Origin: Candidatus Latescibacterota bacterium
Lineage (GTDB): Bacteria; Krumholzibacteriota; Krumholzibacteriia; Krumholzibacteriales; WJIX01
Direction of reading: 5' to 3'
NCBI GenBank assembly: GCA_030643145.1
Contig: DAOWMJ010000146.1
Location: 1 to 5,428, forward strand
Length of the DNA: 5,428 nucleotides
The notes beneath the pieces are model-generated. The model saw only the letters and a program-made list of their open reading frames with translations. It was not told the DNA's origin and searched no databases. This document shows, one piece after another, positions 1-5,247 of the stretch (the stretch's first letter is position 1; every line of letters starts with the position of its first letter). Made by a program: the position numbers and the translations under genes.

Positions 1-44
1 ACGGACATTCGCCGAAAGAGCCCACATGCTCGTGAAAACGATAA

Positions 45-74
45 TAGCATAAAAGCATGCCGTTAGCGGCATGC
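45..74 (-). terminator. Rho-independent terminator, minus strand
   Basis: The sequence shows a perfect 8-bp inverted repeat, GCATGCCG (55-62) and CGGCATGC (67-74), around a 4-nt loop. Read on the minus strand, the hairpin is followed at once by TTTTATGC, a short U-rich tail. It is oriented to stop transcription leaving the repeat lipoprotein gene at 346-1170. About 270 nt lie between that gene's stop codon and the hairpin. On the plus strand no T-run follows, so it is probably one-directional. Confidence 0.7.
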
Positions 75-345
75 AGACCGATGAGCCTTTGAAGTGAAAC
101 ATAGATACATAATACCAGAGAGAGTCATAAGTTTCAATGATTTTATGGGTTATGTAAGCCTAAATTGAGTCAACGCGAAGAGAGAAAATGTTTGATGCCA
201 GACACCTCGACGATCTTGAGCCGGTCCGGTACGGCTACGCGGATGTGACGATTCCGAAAAGGCAAGACCGTTCCCAGGGCAGAACGGAAACTCCACCTCA
301 CCCTGGTAATTGCCGCTATTTAAGTCAGTATCATACACTGCCCGG

Positions 346-747
346 CTATCTACTGACAGTATAGACGCCGTGGAAATGAATCGTGCTGTCCGCGGTCAGG
401 GTCAGGATTTCCGGAGTAGGAGTGTTCCATCCATCGACAGAATTCCAGATCATACTGTATTCACCGGGAAGGATATAGGTCCTCAGCAGGGCAAATCCTC
501 CGTTACTACCAGCGCTGAAGCTGTTCGGTCCGTCGATATGCCAGCCATCGCAGACACCATCGGGCTCGCTGGTGACCAGGATCGTATTGGGCGCGGGAGT
601 ATAGATCGTCTCGAAAACGATAGTATCTCCGGCGGCAAGTGTCTGGGTCTCCGGGGAGGGAGTGATCCAGCCACTTTGTTCATCACAGGTGATGGTGTAA
701 TCACCGATCGGAAGGTTGGGAATAGTGATCTCTTCCCAATGATCCAT
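346..747 (-). CDS. C-terminal repeats of the lipoprotein, cut off from the signal peptide (133 aa)
   Basis: This open frame carries the rest of repeat 2 and all of repeat 3 of the interrupted lipoprotein. The first ATG is at 747, but the reading frame and homology extend back to just after the stop at 805, giving 19 more codons that include the conserved W-N-L-S-G-P. The fragment has no signal peptide, so by itself it would stay in the cytoplasm. That makes an independent function unlikely. A GGAGGA at 791-796 might allow reinitiation, but no ATG in this frame sits at a good distance from it. I read this as the downstream half of one gene. Confidence 0.35.
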   Translation of the reverse strand: MDHWEEITIPNLPIGDYTITCDEQSGWITPSPETQTLAAGDTIVFETIYTPAPNTILVTSEPDGVCDGWHIDGPNSFSAGSNGGFALLRTYILPGEYSMIWNSVDGWNTPTPEILTLTADSTIHFHGVYTVSR

Positions 748-1056
748 ATTATACCCATCCGGTCCGGACAGATTCCATCTTACATAGAGTTCCTCCGGAT
801 CGTTTTAGATTACTATTGTCCCGATTGCCTCATAATATGTGGCTGTAAATTCAACCGTATGACCGGCTGTCAGACTGAGGGTCTCCGTGTCCGGTGTGAC
901 ATAGCCACTGACATCGCCCCAGGTGATAGTATAGTCGCCTTCCGCAAGGCGATTCAGTGTGGTATCGCCAGTGGCATCGCAATTGTAGCTAACGGGTCCG
1001 GACAGATTCCACGAGGGATCGATTCCGGCCGGATCGCAGGTAATAGTCGCGCTACC
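349..1056 (-). repeat. Three tandem coding repeats of 78 codons
   Basis: The units run on the minus strand at 1056-823, 822-589 and 588-349. The match is visible in the DNA: GGTCCGGACAGATTCCA occurs exactly at 761-777 and 995-1011, 234 bp apart. A diverged copy (GGTCCG then TCGATATGCCA) begins at 527, again exactly 234 bp away. At protein level unit 1 has WNLSGP, EGDYTITWGDVSGYVTPDTE and TLSLTAGHTVEF. Units 2 and 3 have clear counterparts, with unit 3 the most diverged (WHIDGP, PGEYSMIWNSVDGWNTPTPE). The exact spacing means no indels have accumulated between copies. Confidence 0.85.
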
Positions 1057-1170
1057 GGTATTCGAAGTCTTCGGTTCGGTACTATCGCTGCAACCGACCA
1101 GCAGCCAGGATGTGGTAACGGCAAAAAACAGCGCTGCCACGATTAATATCGATCGGATCCTAATCTTCAT
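805..1170 (-). CDS. Lipoprotein, N-terminal part before the stop (121 aa)
   Basis: This is the portion of the repeat lipoprotein that would be translated if the TAA at 805-807 ends translation. It holds the signal peptide with lipobox LVGC (Cys27), a short polar linker (SDSTEPKTSNT), one complete repeat (residues 39-116) and five residues of the second. It could still be a stable one-domain lipoprotein, because the stop falls just past a unit boundary. The acylated Cys27 is followed by Ser28 and Asp29. Sorting of that pair is uncertain outside Enterobacteria. It is transcribed divergently from the secreted protein at 1644. Confidence 0.6.
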   Translation of the reverse strand: MKIRIRSILIVAALFFAVTTSWLLVGCSDSTEPKTSNTGSATITCDPAGIDPSWNLSGPVSYNCDATGDTTLNRLAEGDYTITWGDVSGYVTPDTETLSLTAGHTVEFTATYYEAIGTIVI

Positions 1171-1271
1171 ACTCAACTCCTTATTGTTCAAATCTAATTC
1201 CATTGATGCCTGATTCTTTATCCTTCCAATTCCACCACTTCTGTAAACACGGATGGGGATTTTCAGTACTG

Positions 1272-1287
1272 GCACAATATATTGCGC
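1272..1287. promoter_or_regulatory. Near-palindrome, possible operator
   Basis: GCACAATATATTGCGC is a 16-bp palindrome with one mismatched pair and a perfect CAATATATTG core. It overlaps one of the candidate -10 boxes for the minus-strand lipoprotein gene, which would suit a dimeric repressor. There is no second copy in the window and no regulator gene nearby, so this is tentative. Confidence 0.25.
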
Positions 1288-1336
1288 AACAAAATACATA
1301 CAACACGTATCTATCAATATATGTGATATGTGCCAA
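1276..1336 (-). promoter_or_regulatory. Candidate promoter region for the lipoprotein gene
   Basis: On the minus strand two sigma-70-like pairs can be read. TTGGCA (1336-1331) is followed after 17 nt by TAGATA (1313-1308). TTGTAT (1303-1298) is followed after 16 nt by TATATT (1281-1276). The first has the better -35 box and the second the better -10 box. Either would leave a leader of about 100-130 nt before the start at 1170. The call rests only on consensus similarity. Confidence 0.3.
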
Positions 1337-1406
1337 ATAAATCCTGGGGTCTCTGATACATCTCCCCAGCATCCGAATTTCCCTGTCAATATCGGAAGTA
1401 CGGATA

Positions 1407-1459
1407 TCCGGTTTTTGGCGCCGGCCAGTGCTGTTCTTAATGGTCATCTAAAAACCGGA
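1407..1459. repeat. 10-bp perfect inverted repeat with GC-rich spacer
   Basis: TCCGGTTTTT (1407-1416) and AAAAACCGGA (1450-1459) are perfect inverted copies separated by 33 nt. The spacer begins with a GC-rich palindromic stretch (GGCGCCGGCC at 1417-1426). It lies in the 473-nt gap between the divergent genes starting at 1170 and 1644. In that gap I see no convincing gene, only this element, the promoter candidates and the short palindrome. A structured RNA or protein-binding role is possible but unproven. Confidence 0.4.
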
Positions 1460-1485
1460 GAAAGTCCAAAAAAGCAAAGTTTCCC

Positions 1486-1515
1486 TTGAACAAATCGTGT
1501 CATGTGTGATACAAT
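1486..1515 (+). promoter_or_regulatory. Sigma-70-like promoter for the secreted protein gene
   Basis: TTGAAC (1486-1491) is followed after an 18-nt spacer by TACAAT (1510-1515). Both hexamers are close to consensus. It would give a leader of about 120 nt before the start codon at 1644. A second GATACAAT occurs at 1556-1563 but lacks a good -35 box. Confidence 0.5.
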
Positions 1516-1643
1516 GCATCTGGATTCGATAAATTCAATTTTAGCTTGCATAGGAGATACAATACGCTGTGTCGGGGCTTGTTGGTTCCCAGATGTTGCG
1601 GCCTTTGTAAGTTTGCTCCAATTTACCAAGAAGGAGGGGGAAG

Positions 1644-2291
1644 ATGAAAATCTTCGTTCCAGCATTTCTATTAATTCTCGTTCTTGCGACATCCGTTATA
1701 GCTGACCCAGTGGATGGTACCTATTATCCTGCCATTGCAGGATGGACTACCTGGCAAACCTACAGCAACGACGGCGAAGGAGGGAATCCTAATGTTTATG
1801 GCGATGGTCTGCTCGCGGTTGGTAATGTTATTATGTGCTGGCAAAGCCCTCTTCCGTCCAAACTGTATTATTTATGTCCGAACACACTGGTAGGAACGGT
1901 GGATCAGGCGACAGACTTAGTAATTACAGATGTCTCTACTGATCCTCCGGCAATCGGAACAGTGGTTACTTACACTGGCGGCCAACTCGAACTGAACGGG
2001 TCATTGTGGGGAGAATCAGGCAATATATACATGACTGATCTCTATGGTGGGTCGGCAACAATTACTGCGCTTAGTCTGAATGATCATACAGTTACTATGG
2101 ATTTTGAAGCGACAGGACAATTGGTGAGTCACCCTGGGATATTCGTTAGATTTAAAGCAACATTTGTTGATATAGATGTTGATACAATGTCAGGATTCAG
2201 CGGCCATCCAACCGAAGTAAGGATTGATATCGGCGCGACTGTCCCGACAGAGTCTGCAAGCTGGGGACAGATGAAGGCTATGAATCGATAA
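1644..2291 (+). CDS. Secreted protein of unknown function (215 aa)
   Basis: I do not recognise the family. The start is supported by a strong Shine-Dalgarno (AAGGAGGGGG, ending 3 nt before the ATG). Residues 1-20 are a typical Sec signal peptide (MKIF, a hydrophobic stretch, then SVIA), with probable cleavage before Asp21. The mature protein is acidic, rich in Gly, Thr, Asp and aromatic residues, and has alternating hydrophobic stretches (for example 'IGTVVTYTGGQLELNGSLW' and 'ATITALSLNDHTVTMDFEATGQLV') that suggest an all-beta fold. It has two Cys residues (Cys65 and Cys78), which could form a disulfide outside the cytoplasm. No sorting tail of the PEP-CTERM or type IX kind and no lipobox is seen. 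It is transcribed alone, between its own promoter candidate and a strong terminator. Confidence 0.8.
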   Translation: MKIFVPAFLLILVLATSVIADPVDGTYYPAIAGWTTWQTYSNDGEGGNPNVYGDGLLAVGNVIMCWQSPLPSKLYYLCPNTLVGTVDQATDLVITDVSTDPPAIGTVVTYTGGQLELNGSLWGESGNIYMTDLYGGSATITALSLNDHTVTMDFEATGQLVSHPGIFVRFKATFVDIDVDTMSGFSGHPTEVRIDIGATVPTESASWGQMKAMNR

Positions 2292-2335
2292 ATAGTGTTA
2301 TAGAATGTTGCGTTTTAGTTTGGAATACTAAGCGG

Positions 2336-2373
2336 GCGGGGCTTGGGGTTTAACCCCGAAGCCCCGCTTTTCT
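2336..2373 (+). terminator. Rho-independent terminator after the secreted protein gene
   Basis: GCGGGGCTT (2336-2344) pairs with AAGCCCCGC (2359-2367). After a single bulged G (2358), GGGGT (2345-2349) pairs with ACCCC (2353-2357) across a TTA loop. The stem is followed by TTTTCT and, slightly further on, a second T-run at 2382-2387. This is a classic intrinsic terminator 45 nt after the stop at 2291. Confidence 0.9.
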
Positions 2374-2407
2374 GTTAATTCTTTTTTATCTTGAGAATCT
2401 AAAAGAC

Positions 2408-2448
2408 GGAAAACAGCCGGTTTTGTTTCCTCTCCAATGGCTGTTTCC
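2408..2448. repeat. Inverted repeat in intergenic region
   Basis: GGAAAACAGCC (2408-2418) and GGCTGTTTCC (2439-2448) can pair over 10 bp with one bulged A, around a 20-nt pyrimidine-rich loop. It has no T-run on either strand, so it is not an obvious terminator. The stretch from 2374 to 2811 holds no convincing gene, only this repeat, a hairpin near 2691-2734, promoter-like sequences and a 20-codon ORF. Confidence 0.4.
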
Positions 2449-2608
2449 ATAGAGTTCACTACAGCTGAGTGGGCGGCTTTTGATAGGTCGGTCACAAGTT
2501 AGCGGTCGTAGCGGAAATACACGCGTAGCATTTTGGGTATGGGGAAAACTATCTGGTGGTGAGCTCGCCCTTTTATGTATTCTAAATCAATAGAGCAAGG
2601 ACAAGATT

Positions 2609-2671
2609 ATGTTTGCCAAGGAGAATAATTTCATTACTATGCCAGCATGTTTGTTTTTGGCATTGATTTGA
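2609..2671 (+). CDS. Possible 20-aa peptide upstream of the dehydrogenase
   Basis: An ATG at 2609 opens a 20-codon frame (MFAKENNFITMPACLFLALI) ending in TGA at 2669. AAGGA at 2597-2601 lies 7 nt upstream of the ATG. The peptide is hydrophobic at its C-terminal half. It could be a leader peptide or small membrane peptide, but ORFs of this size arise easily by chance and there is no run of regulatory codons as in classical attenuators. Confidence 0.15.
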   Translation: MFAKENNFITMPACLFLALI

Positions 2672-2690
2672 GACATTGATTCAGAAACGC

Positions 2691-2734
2691 GTCGAAACAA
2701 AATAATCAGATTCAAAGGGTTGAATTATTTCGAC
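2691..2734. repeat. Nested inverted repeats before the dehydrogenase operon
   Basis: GTCGAAA (2691-2697) is complementary to TTTCGAC (2728-2734). Inside it ATTCAA (2710-2715) and TTGAAT (2720-2725) form a perfect 6-bp stem around AGGG. Together they make a hairpin with an internal loop, about 80-120 nt before the start codon at 2812. It overlaps the candidate promoter, so it could act as an operator in DNA rather than as RNA. Confidence 0.35.
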
Positions 2735-2748
2735 ATTTGTCTTATTGT
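2720..2748 (+). promoter_or_regulatory. Candidate promoter for the dehydrogenase-HD operon
   Basis: TTGAAT (2720-2725) is followed after 17 nt by TATTGT (2743-2748), each matching four of six consensus bases. It would give a leader of about 55 nt. Its -35 box is part of the inverted repeat ATTCAA-AGGG-TTGAAT, which could make it a regulated promoter. Other pairs in this AT-rich stretch are possible. Confidence 0.35.
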
Positions 2749-2811
2749 TCAATTCAAGTAAATACGATAATCTTCCAAAGAAACTGGTTTAAAAACAGGG
2801 AGGAGCGACGA

Positions 2812-3987
2812 ATGAGAAAGATTGTATCAATGCCCGGTGATGGTATAGGAAAGGTAGTGTTGCCTGAGGCGGTCAGGGTCTTAAAAGCCGCCGGCTTTGA
2901 GGCTGAATATATTCATGCTGATATTGGCTGGGAATTCTGGTGTAATGAGGGAAATCCTCTACCGGAACGGACATTAAAGATTCTGGATGAACACAAAATA
3001 GCTCTTTTTGGCGCGATTACTTCAAAACCAAAAGCGGAAGCGGCGAAAGAACTTGCGCCCGGGCTGCGGGATAAAGGTTATGTATATTACAGCCCGATTG
3101 TTGGATTAAGGCAGCACTTTGATCTTGATATCTGCACGAGGCCGTGCAAAACTTTTAAGGGCAATCCCTTAAACTTTATCAGACGGGGAAAAGATGGTAT
3201 AGAGGAGCCCGAGGTTGATGTAGTGATCTTCAGACAGAATACTGAGGGCTTGTATTGTGGAGTTGAGTGGACCGATCCTCCTGATGAAGTTTACAAAGCC
3301 TTCAATACTCATCCGAAGATGAAAAAATTCGCTTCCTGTCCAAAAGAAGAATTAGCGATTTCCACAAGAATTTTCACAAAAAAGGGAACGGAAAGAATAC
3401 TAAGAGCCGCCTTTGAACACGCCAGTAAGTTTGGTTATAAATCTGTTACTGTTTGCGAGAAAGCGAATGTAATCAGAGAAACATCCGGAATGATGCTCGC
3501 GATGGCAAAAGAAATGGTCACAGAGTATGATGGTATCGATCTGTGGAGTACTAACATTGACGCCCAGATGATGTGGCTTACAAAAAATCCTGAAAACTAT
3601 GGCGTGTTGGTCAGCGGAAATATGTTCGGCGATATAGTATCTGATGGTTTCGCGGGACTTATCGGAGGACTCGGTTTCGCGTGCTCGGCTAATGTTGGCG
3701 AAAATGTCGCGATATTTGAACCTACTCACGGATCCGCTCCGAAATACGCTTCATACGAAAGGTCGATTGTAAATCCTGCCGCGATGATTCTTTCCGCGTG
3801 TATGATGCTTGATCATATTGGGGAAACGGAGAAAGCGAAAAAGATCAGAGAAGCCGTTTTGGAGGTTGTAAGTGAAGGTAAGGTTAAAACCTACGATATG
3901 ATGAAGTTAACCGGTTCTCAGGAAGTCCTCGATAACGGCGCCGCTTCTACCGCCGAGATGACTGACGCGATAATCGAGAAATTGTAA
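2812..3987 (+). CDS. Isocitrate/isopropylmalate dehydrogenase family; probable NADP-type isocitrate dehydrogenase
   Basis: This cytoplasmic enzyme family oxidatively decarboxylates a 2-hydroxy-3-carboxy acid. The likely reaction is isocitrate to 2-oxoglutarate in the TCA cycle or glutamate synthesis. The ATG at 2812 is chosen because GGGAGGAG lies just upstream and the family's N-terminal beta strand (KIVSMPGDGIG) follows at once. The same frame is open upstream but not protein-like. Family residues (E. coli Icd numbers in brackets) are Ser94 (S113), Arg100 (R119), Arg110 (R129), Arg141 (R153), Tyr148 (Y160), Lys217 (K230), Asp250 (D283), and Asp274 and Asp278 in MFGDIVSDGFAGLIGGLG (D307, D311). 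THGSAPKY at 305-312 keeps Lys311 and Tyr312, and Tyr361 is also kept, the NADP-specifying set. Lys365 replaces Arg395. Ile96 stands where Icd has substrate-contacting Asn115, so the exact substrate is less certain. Homoisocitrate or isopropylmalate activity is less likely, because no lys or leu genes are near and 'YCGVEW' resembles Icd 'YAGIEW'. At 391 aa it is complete. Confidence 0.85.
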   Translation: MRKIVSMPGDGIGKVVLPEAVRVLKAAGFEAEYIHADIGWEFWCNEGNPLPERTLKILDEHKIALFGAITSKPKAEAAKELAPGLRDKGYVYYSPIVGLRQHFDLDICTRPCKTFKGNPLNFIRRGKDGIEEPEVDVVIFRQNTEGLYCGVEWTDPPDEVYKAFNTHPKMKKFASCPKEELAISTRIFTKKGTERILRAAFEHASKFGYKSVTVCEKANVIRETSGMMLAMAKEMVTEYDGIDLWSTNIDAQMMWLTKNPENYGVLVSGNMFGDIVSDGFAGLIGGLGFACSANVGENVAIFEPTHGSAPKYASYERSIVNPAAMILSACMMLDHIGETEKAKKIREAVLEVVSEGKVKTYDMMKLTGSQEVLDNGAASTAEMTDAIIEKL

Positions 3988-4005
3988 TTAAGAAGGGGAG
4001 CTGAT

Positions 4006-4545
4006 ATGGATGTCAAAGAATTATGGCCGGAACTTGAATGGATCAAGGACAGGGAATTAAGGGATAACACTGAAAAGACCTGGGAACTGGCATTTTCAAG
4101 AAGCGTTCTTAAGGCGGAGGATCTGTTAGAGATACCTTTTACCCTTTTGTGTGAAGGCGATGTCGTAACCTTTATGGAGCACAAACGCTGTGTTGTTCAT
4201 ATTTCGAGAAAATCGGGCGAGGAGATAAAAAAATTCTTCAAGGAAAAATTGCCTGTGGATATGGATATTCTGATTTCCGGAGCTATCCTCTGTGATGTCG
4301 GAAAGCTTCTGGAGTATGATTATGACGGTGAAGGTAATCTTACCCAGGGGGATTACGGCAAATATTTAAGGCATCCATTTTCAGGTGTTTCTATTGCCGA
4401 GGAGTGCGGAATACCGAAAGAGGTTTTACACATAATAGCGGCTCACGCTGGAGAGGGAGATAAAGTCAAGAGATCCACCGAAGCCTATGTTGTTCATCAC
4501 GCTGATTTTATGACATTCCTTCCATTTAAGGAAAGATTAAAATAG
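4006..4545 (+). CDS. HD-domain protein with Cys in place of the HD histidine
   Basis: This is a small cytoplasmic protein (179 aa) of the HD metal-dependent phosphohydrolase superfamily; its substrate is unknown. The start has a Shine-Dalgarno (GAAGGGGAG) and lies 18 nt after the dehydrogenase stop, so the two are almost certainly co-transcribed. The HD ligands can be followed in order: His65 (RCVVHISRKSGEEI), the 'HD' position in GAILCDVGKLLEY (Cys96-Asp97, with Lys100), His123 (LRHPFSGVSIAEE), His147 (IIAAHAGEGD) and Asp167 (VVHHADFM). The pattern is otherwise complete, and only the His of HD is Cys. The N-terminal 55 residues are a helical, charged extension without a recognised domain. 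There is no transmembrane segment or signal peptide. It could be an active hydrolase with altered metal binding, or a nucleotide-binding regulator. The link to the dehydrogenase is by position only. Confidence 0.8.
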   Translation: MDVKELWPELEWIKDRELRDNTEKTWELAFSRSVLKAEDLLEIPFTLLCEGDVVTFMEHKRCVVHISRKSGEEIKKFFKEKLPVDMDILISGAILCDVGKLLEYDYDGEGNLTQGDYGKYLRHPFSGVSIAEECGIPKEVLHIIAAHAGEGDKVKRSTEAYVVHHADFMTFLPFKERLK

Positions 4546-4559
4546 CAGTGTATCAAATT

Positions 4560-4601
4560 GGGAATATAGCAGAGGGGGTACATCTTCTTTGCTATATTCT
4601 C
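4560..4601 (+). terminator. Long hairpin after the HD gene, probable terminator or processing site
   Basis: GAATATAGCA (4562-4571) and TGCTATATTC (4590-4599) are perfect inverted copies. The stem extends outward by a G-T and a G-C pair (4560-4561 with 4600-4601) and inward by a few weaker pairs. It starts 15 nt after the HD stop codon. No clean T-run follows (TCTATGTCAG, then TGTTTGTTTC), so it is not a textbook intrinsic terminator. It may stabilise the mRNA end or terminate with help. Confidence 0.5.
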
Positions 4602-4668
4602 TATGTCAGATATGTGTTTGTTTCAAATACTAACGACATGATAAGCTATAAACTTTAACAATAATATT

Positions 4669-5247
4669 ATGATAAAAAAAATAATCTCTAAACTGATACT
4701 GCTAATTTTAGTTCCCGCAGCTCTTTCGGCATGGGATGATTGTCCGTATAATGAAATAGACTGTCCTTTTCCGGGAGATTGTAATAGGTATGTGGATATA
4801 GACAAAGACGGAATATGCGACCGTTCACAGCCGGCGCCGGAGAATAGAAATGACAGCATTGCAGATATTCAATTGACAGAATATGGAACTGAAGAAATTC
4901 AGGGGGTAGTAACCGGCAAAAAATCTGAGAGAATTTATCATCTTTTGCCAATTCCCCTCTTTTTAGTAATTTTGTATTTTATTACTTTTGTCTTATCAAA
5001 GAAAAAGATCATAAGTGTTGTTAACCATAGGAAAATCTGGAATATTCTGTTGGTCATTGCTTTTTTAATTTCCGGAATCTTGGGAATCTTATTAATTGTA
5101 AAAATCAATTTTAGCACAGAAATTTCTCTGCCGTTTGATATTTTGTTTTGGCATGTTGAATTTGGCATAGCAATGTTTGCAATTTCAATATTTCATATAT
5201 TATGGCACTGGACCTATTTTAAAAATTTATTTAGGATCAAAAAGTAA
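4669..5247 (+). CDS. Membrane protein with Cys-rich ectodomain and histidine-bearing helices (DUF4405-like)
   Basis: This is a 192-aa inner-membrane protein, perhaps a small b-type cytochrome or other electron-transfer component. Residues 1-21 are a signal peptide (KKIISK, hydrophobic core, ALSA). Residues 22-54 form a compact ectodomain with four Cys (25, 32, 38, 50) and a DxDxDG-type loop (D43, D45, D47, D51), as in Ca-binding EF-hand-like repeats. Stretches like 'CPYG..NDPYPG.CG.Y.DT..NGICDHSQ' are familiar from redox membrane proteins (recalled). After a linker, three hydrophobic segments follow, about 92-110, 124-146 and 157-180. His120, His162, His176 and His180 (WHVEFGIAMFAISIFHILWHW) resemble the heme-ligating layout of DUF4405/cytochrome b561-type proteins, but heme binding is inferred. 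No Shine-Dalgarno precedes the ATG (ACAATAATATT), yet the signal peptide fixes the start. Base composition is more AT-rich than in the upstream genes. Confidence 0.7.
   Translation: MIKKIISKLILLILVPAALSAWDDCPYNEIDCPFPGDCNRYVDIDKDGICDRSQPAPENRNDSIADIQLTEYGTEEIQGVVTGKKSERIYHLLPIPLFLVILYFITFVLSKKKIISVVNHRKIWNILLVIAFLISGILGILLIVKINFSTEISLPFDILFWHVEFGIAMFAISIFHILWHWTYFKNLFRIKK

Larger units (their letters stand above)
346..1170 (-). pseudogene. Tandem-repeat lipoprotein interrupted by an in-frame stop
   Basis: This is a secreted lipoprotein made of repeated beta-rich domains, of unknown role and probably surface-attached. The start at 1170 is fixed by a strong Shine-Dalgarno (AAGGAG, 6 nt upstream). 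Residues 1-27 are a lipoprotein signal (basic MKIRIR, hydrophobic core, lipobox LVGC with Cys27). Then come three contiguous units of 78, 78 and 80 codons (residues 39-116, 117-194, 195-274). Each has W-x-[LI]-x-GP near its start and a G-[DE]-Y-[TS]-[IM]-x-W/C...G-[YW]-x-TP...E-x-x-[ST]-L-x-A...Y ending. Codon 122 (805-807) is TAA, in the same frame as everything after it, and no indel is seen. In the other two units the same column is Thr. The natural stop is TAG at 346-348, followed by a terminator. The interruption could be a recent nonsense mutation, an assembly error, or a stop that is read through. The repeat type resembles secreted proteins of Krumholzibacteriota-like bacteria (recalled, not searched). 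Confidence 0.75.

Noticed and set aside
150..338. Minus-strand open frames downstream of the lipoprotein stop, including a 48-codon one ending at 170 (…IRVAVPDRLKIVEVSGIKHFLSSR)
   Set aside because: The second frame looks mildly protein-like but has no start with a Shine-Dalgarno, is in a different frame from the lipoprotein and matches no family I recognise. Repeat 3 ends naturally at 346, so it is not needed as a frameshifted tail.
310..1146. Long plus-strand open frame (278 codons) over the lipoprotein gene
   Set aside because: It is antisense to the repeat lipoprotein. The minus strand has the Shine-Dalgarno, lipobox, repeat periodicity and a terminator. The plus frame has no ribosome binding site and a low-complexity, non-protein-like product, and it stays open because of the repeated codon composition.
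1181..1489. Short open frames on both strands in the divergent intergenic region
   Set aside because: The products are rich in rare residues with no domain pattern, have no ribosome binding sites and overlap the promoter candidates.
2737..2811. Upstream extension of the dehydrogenase with a TTG start
   Set aside because: The extra 25 residues do not resemble the family, and a strong Shine-Dalgarno stands right before the ATG at 2812, where the family's first beta strand begins.
3400..3729. Minus-strand open frame inside the dehydrogenase
   Set aside because: It lies wholly antisense to a well-supported conserved enzyme and its product has no recognisable features.
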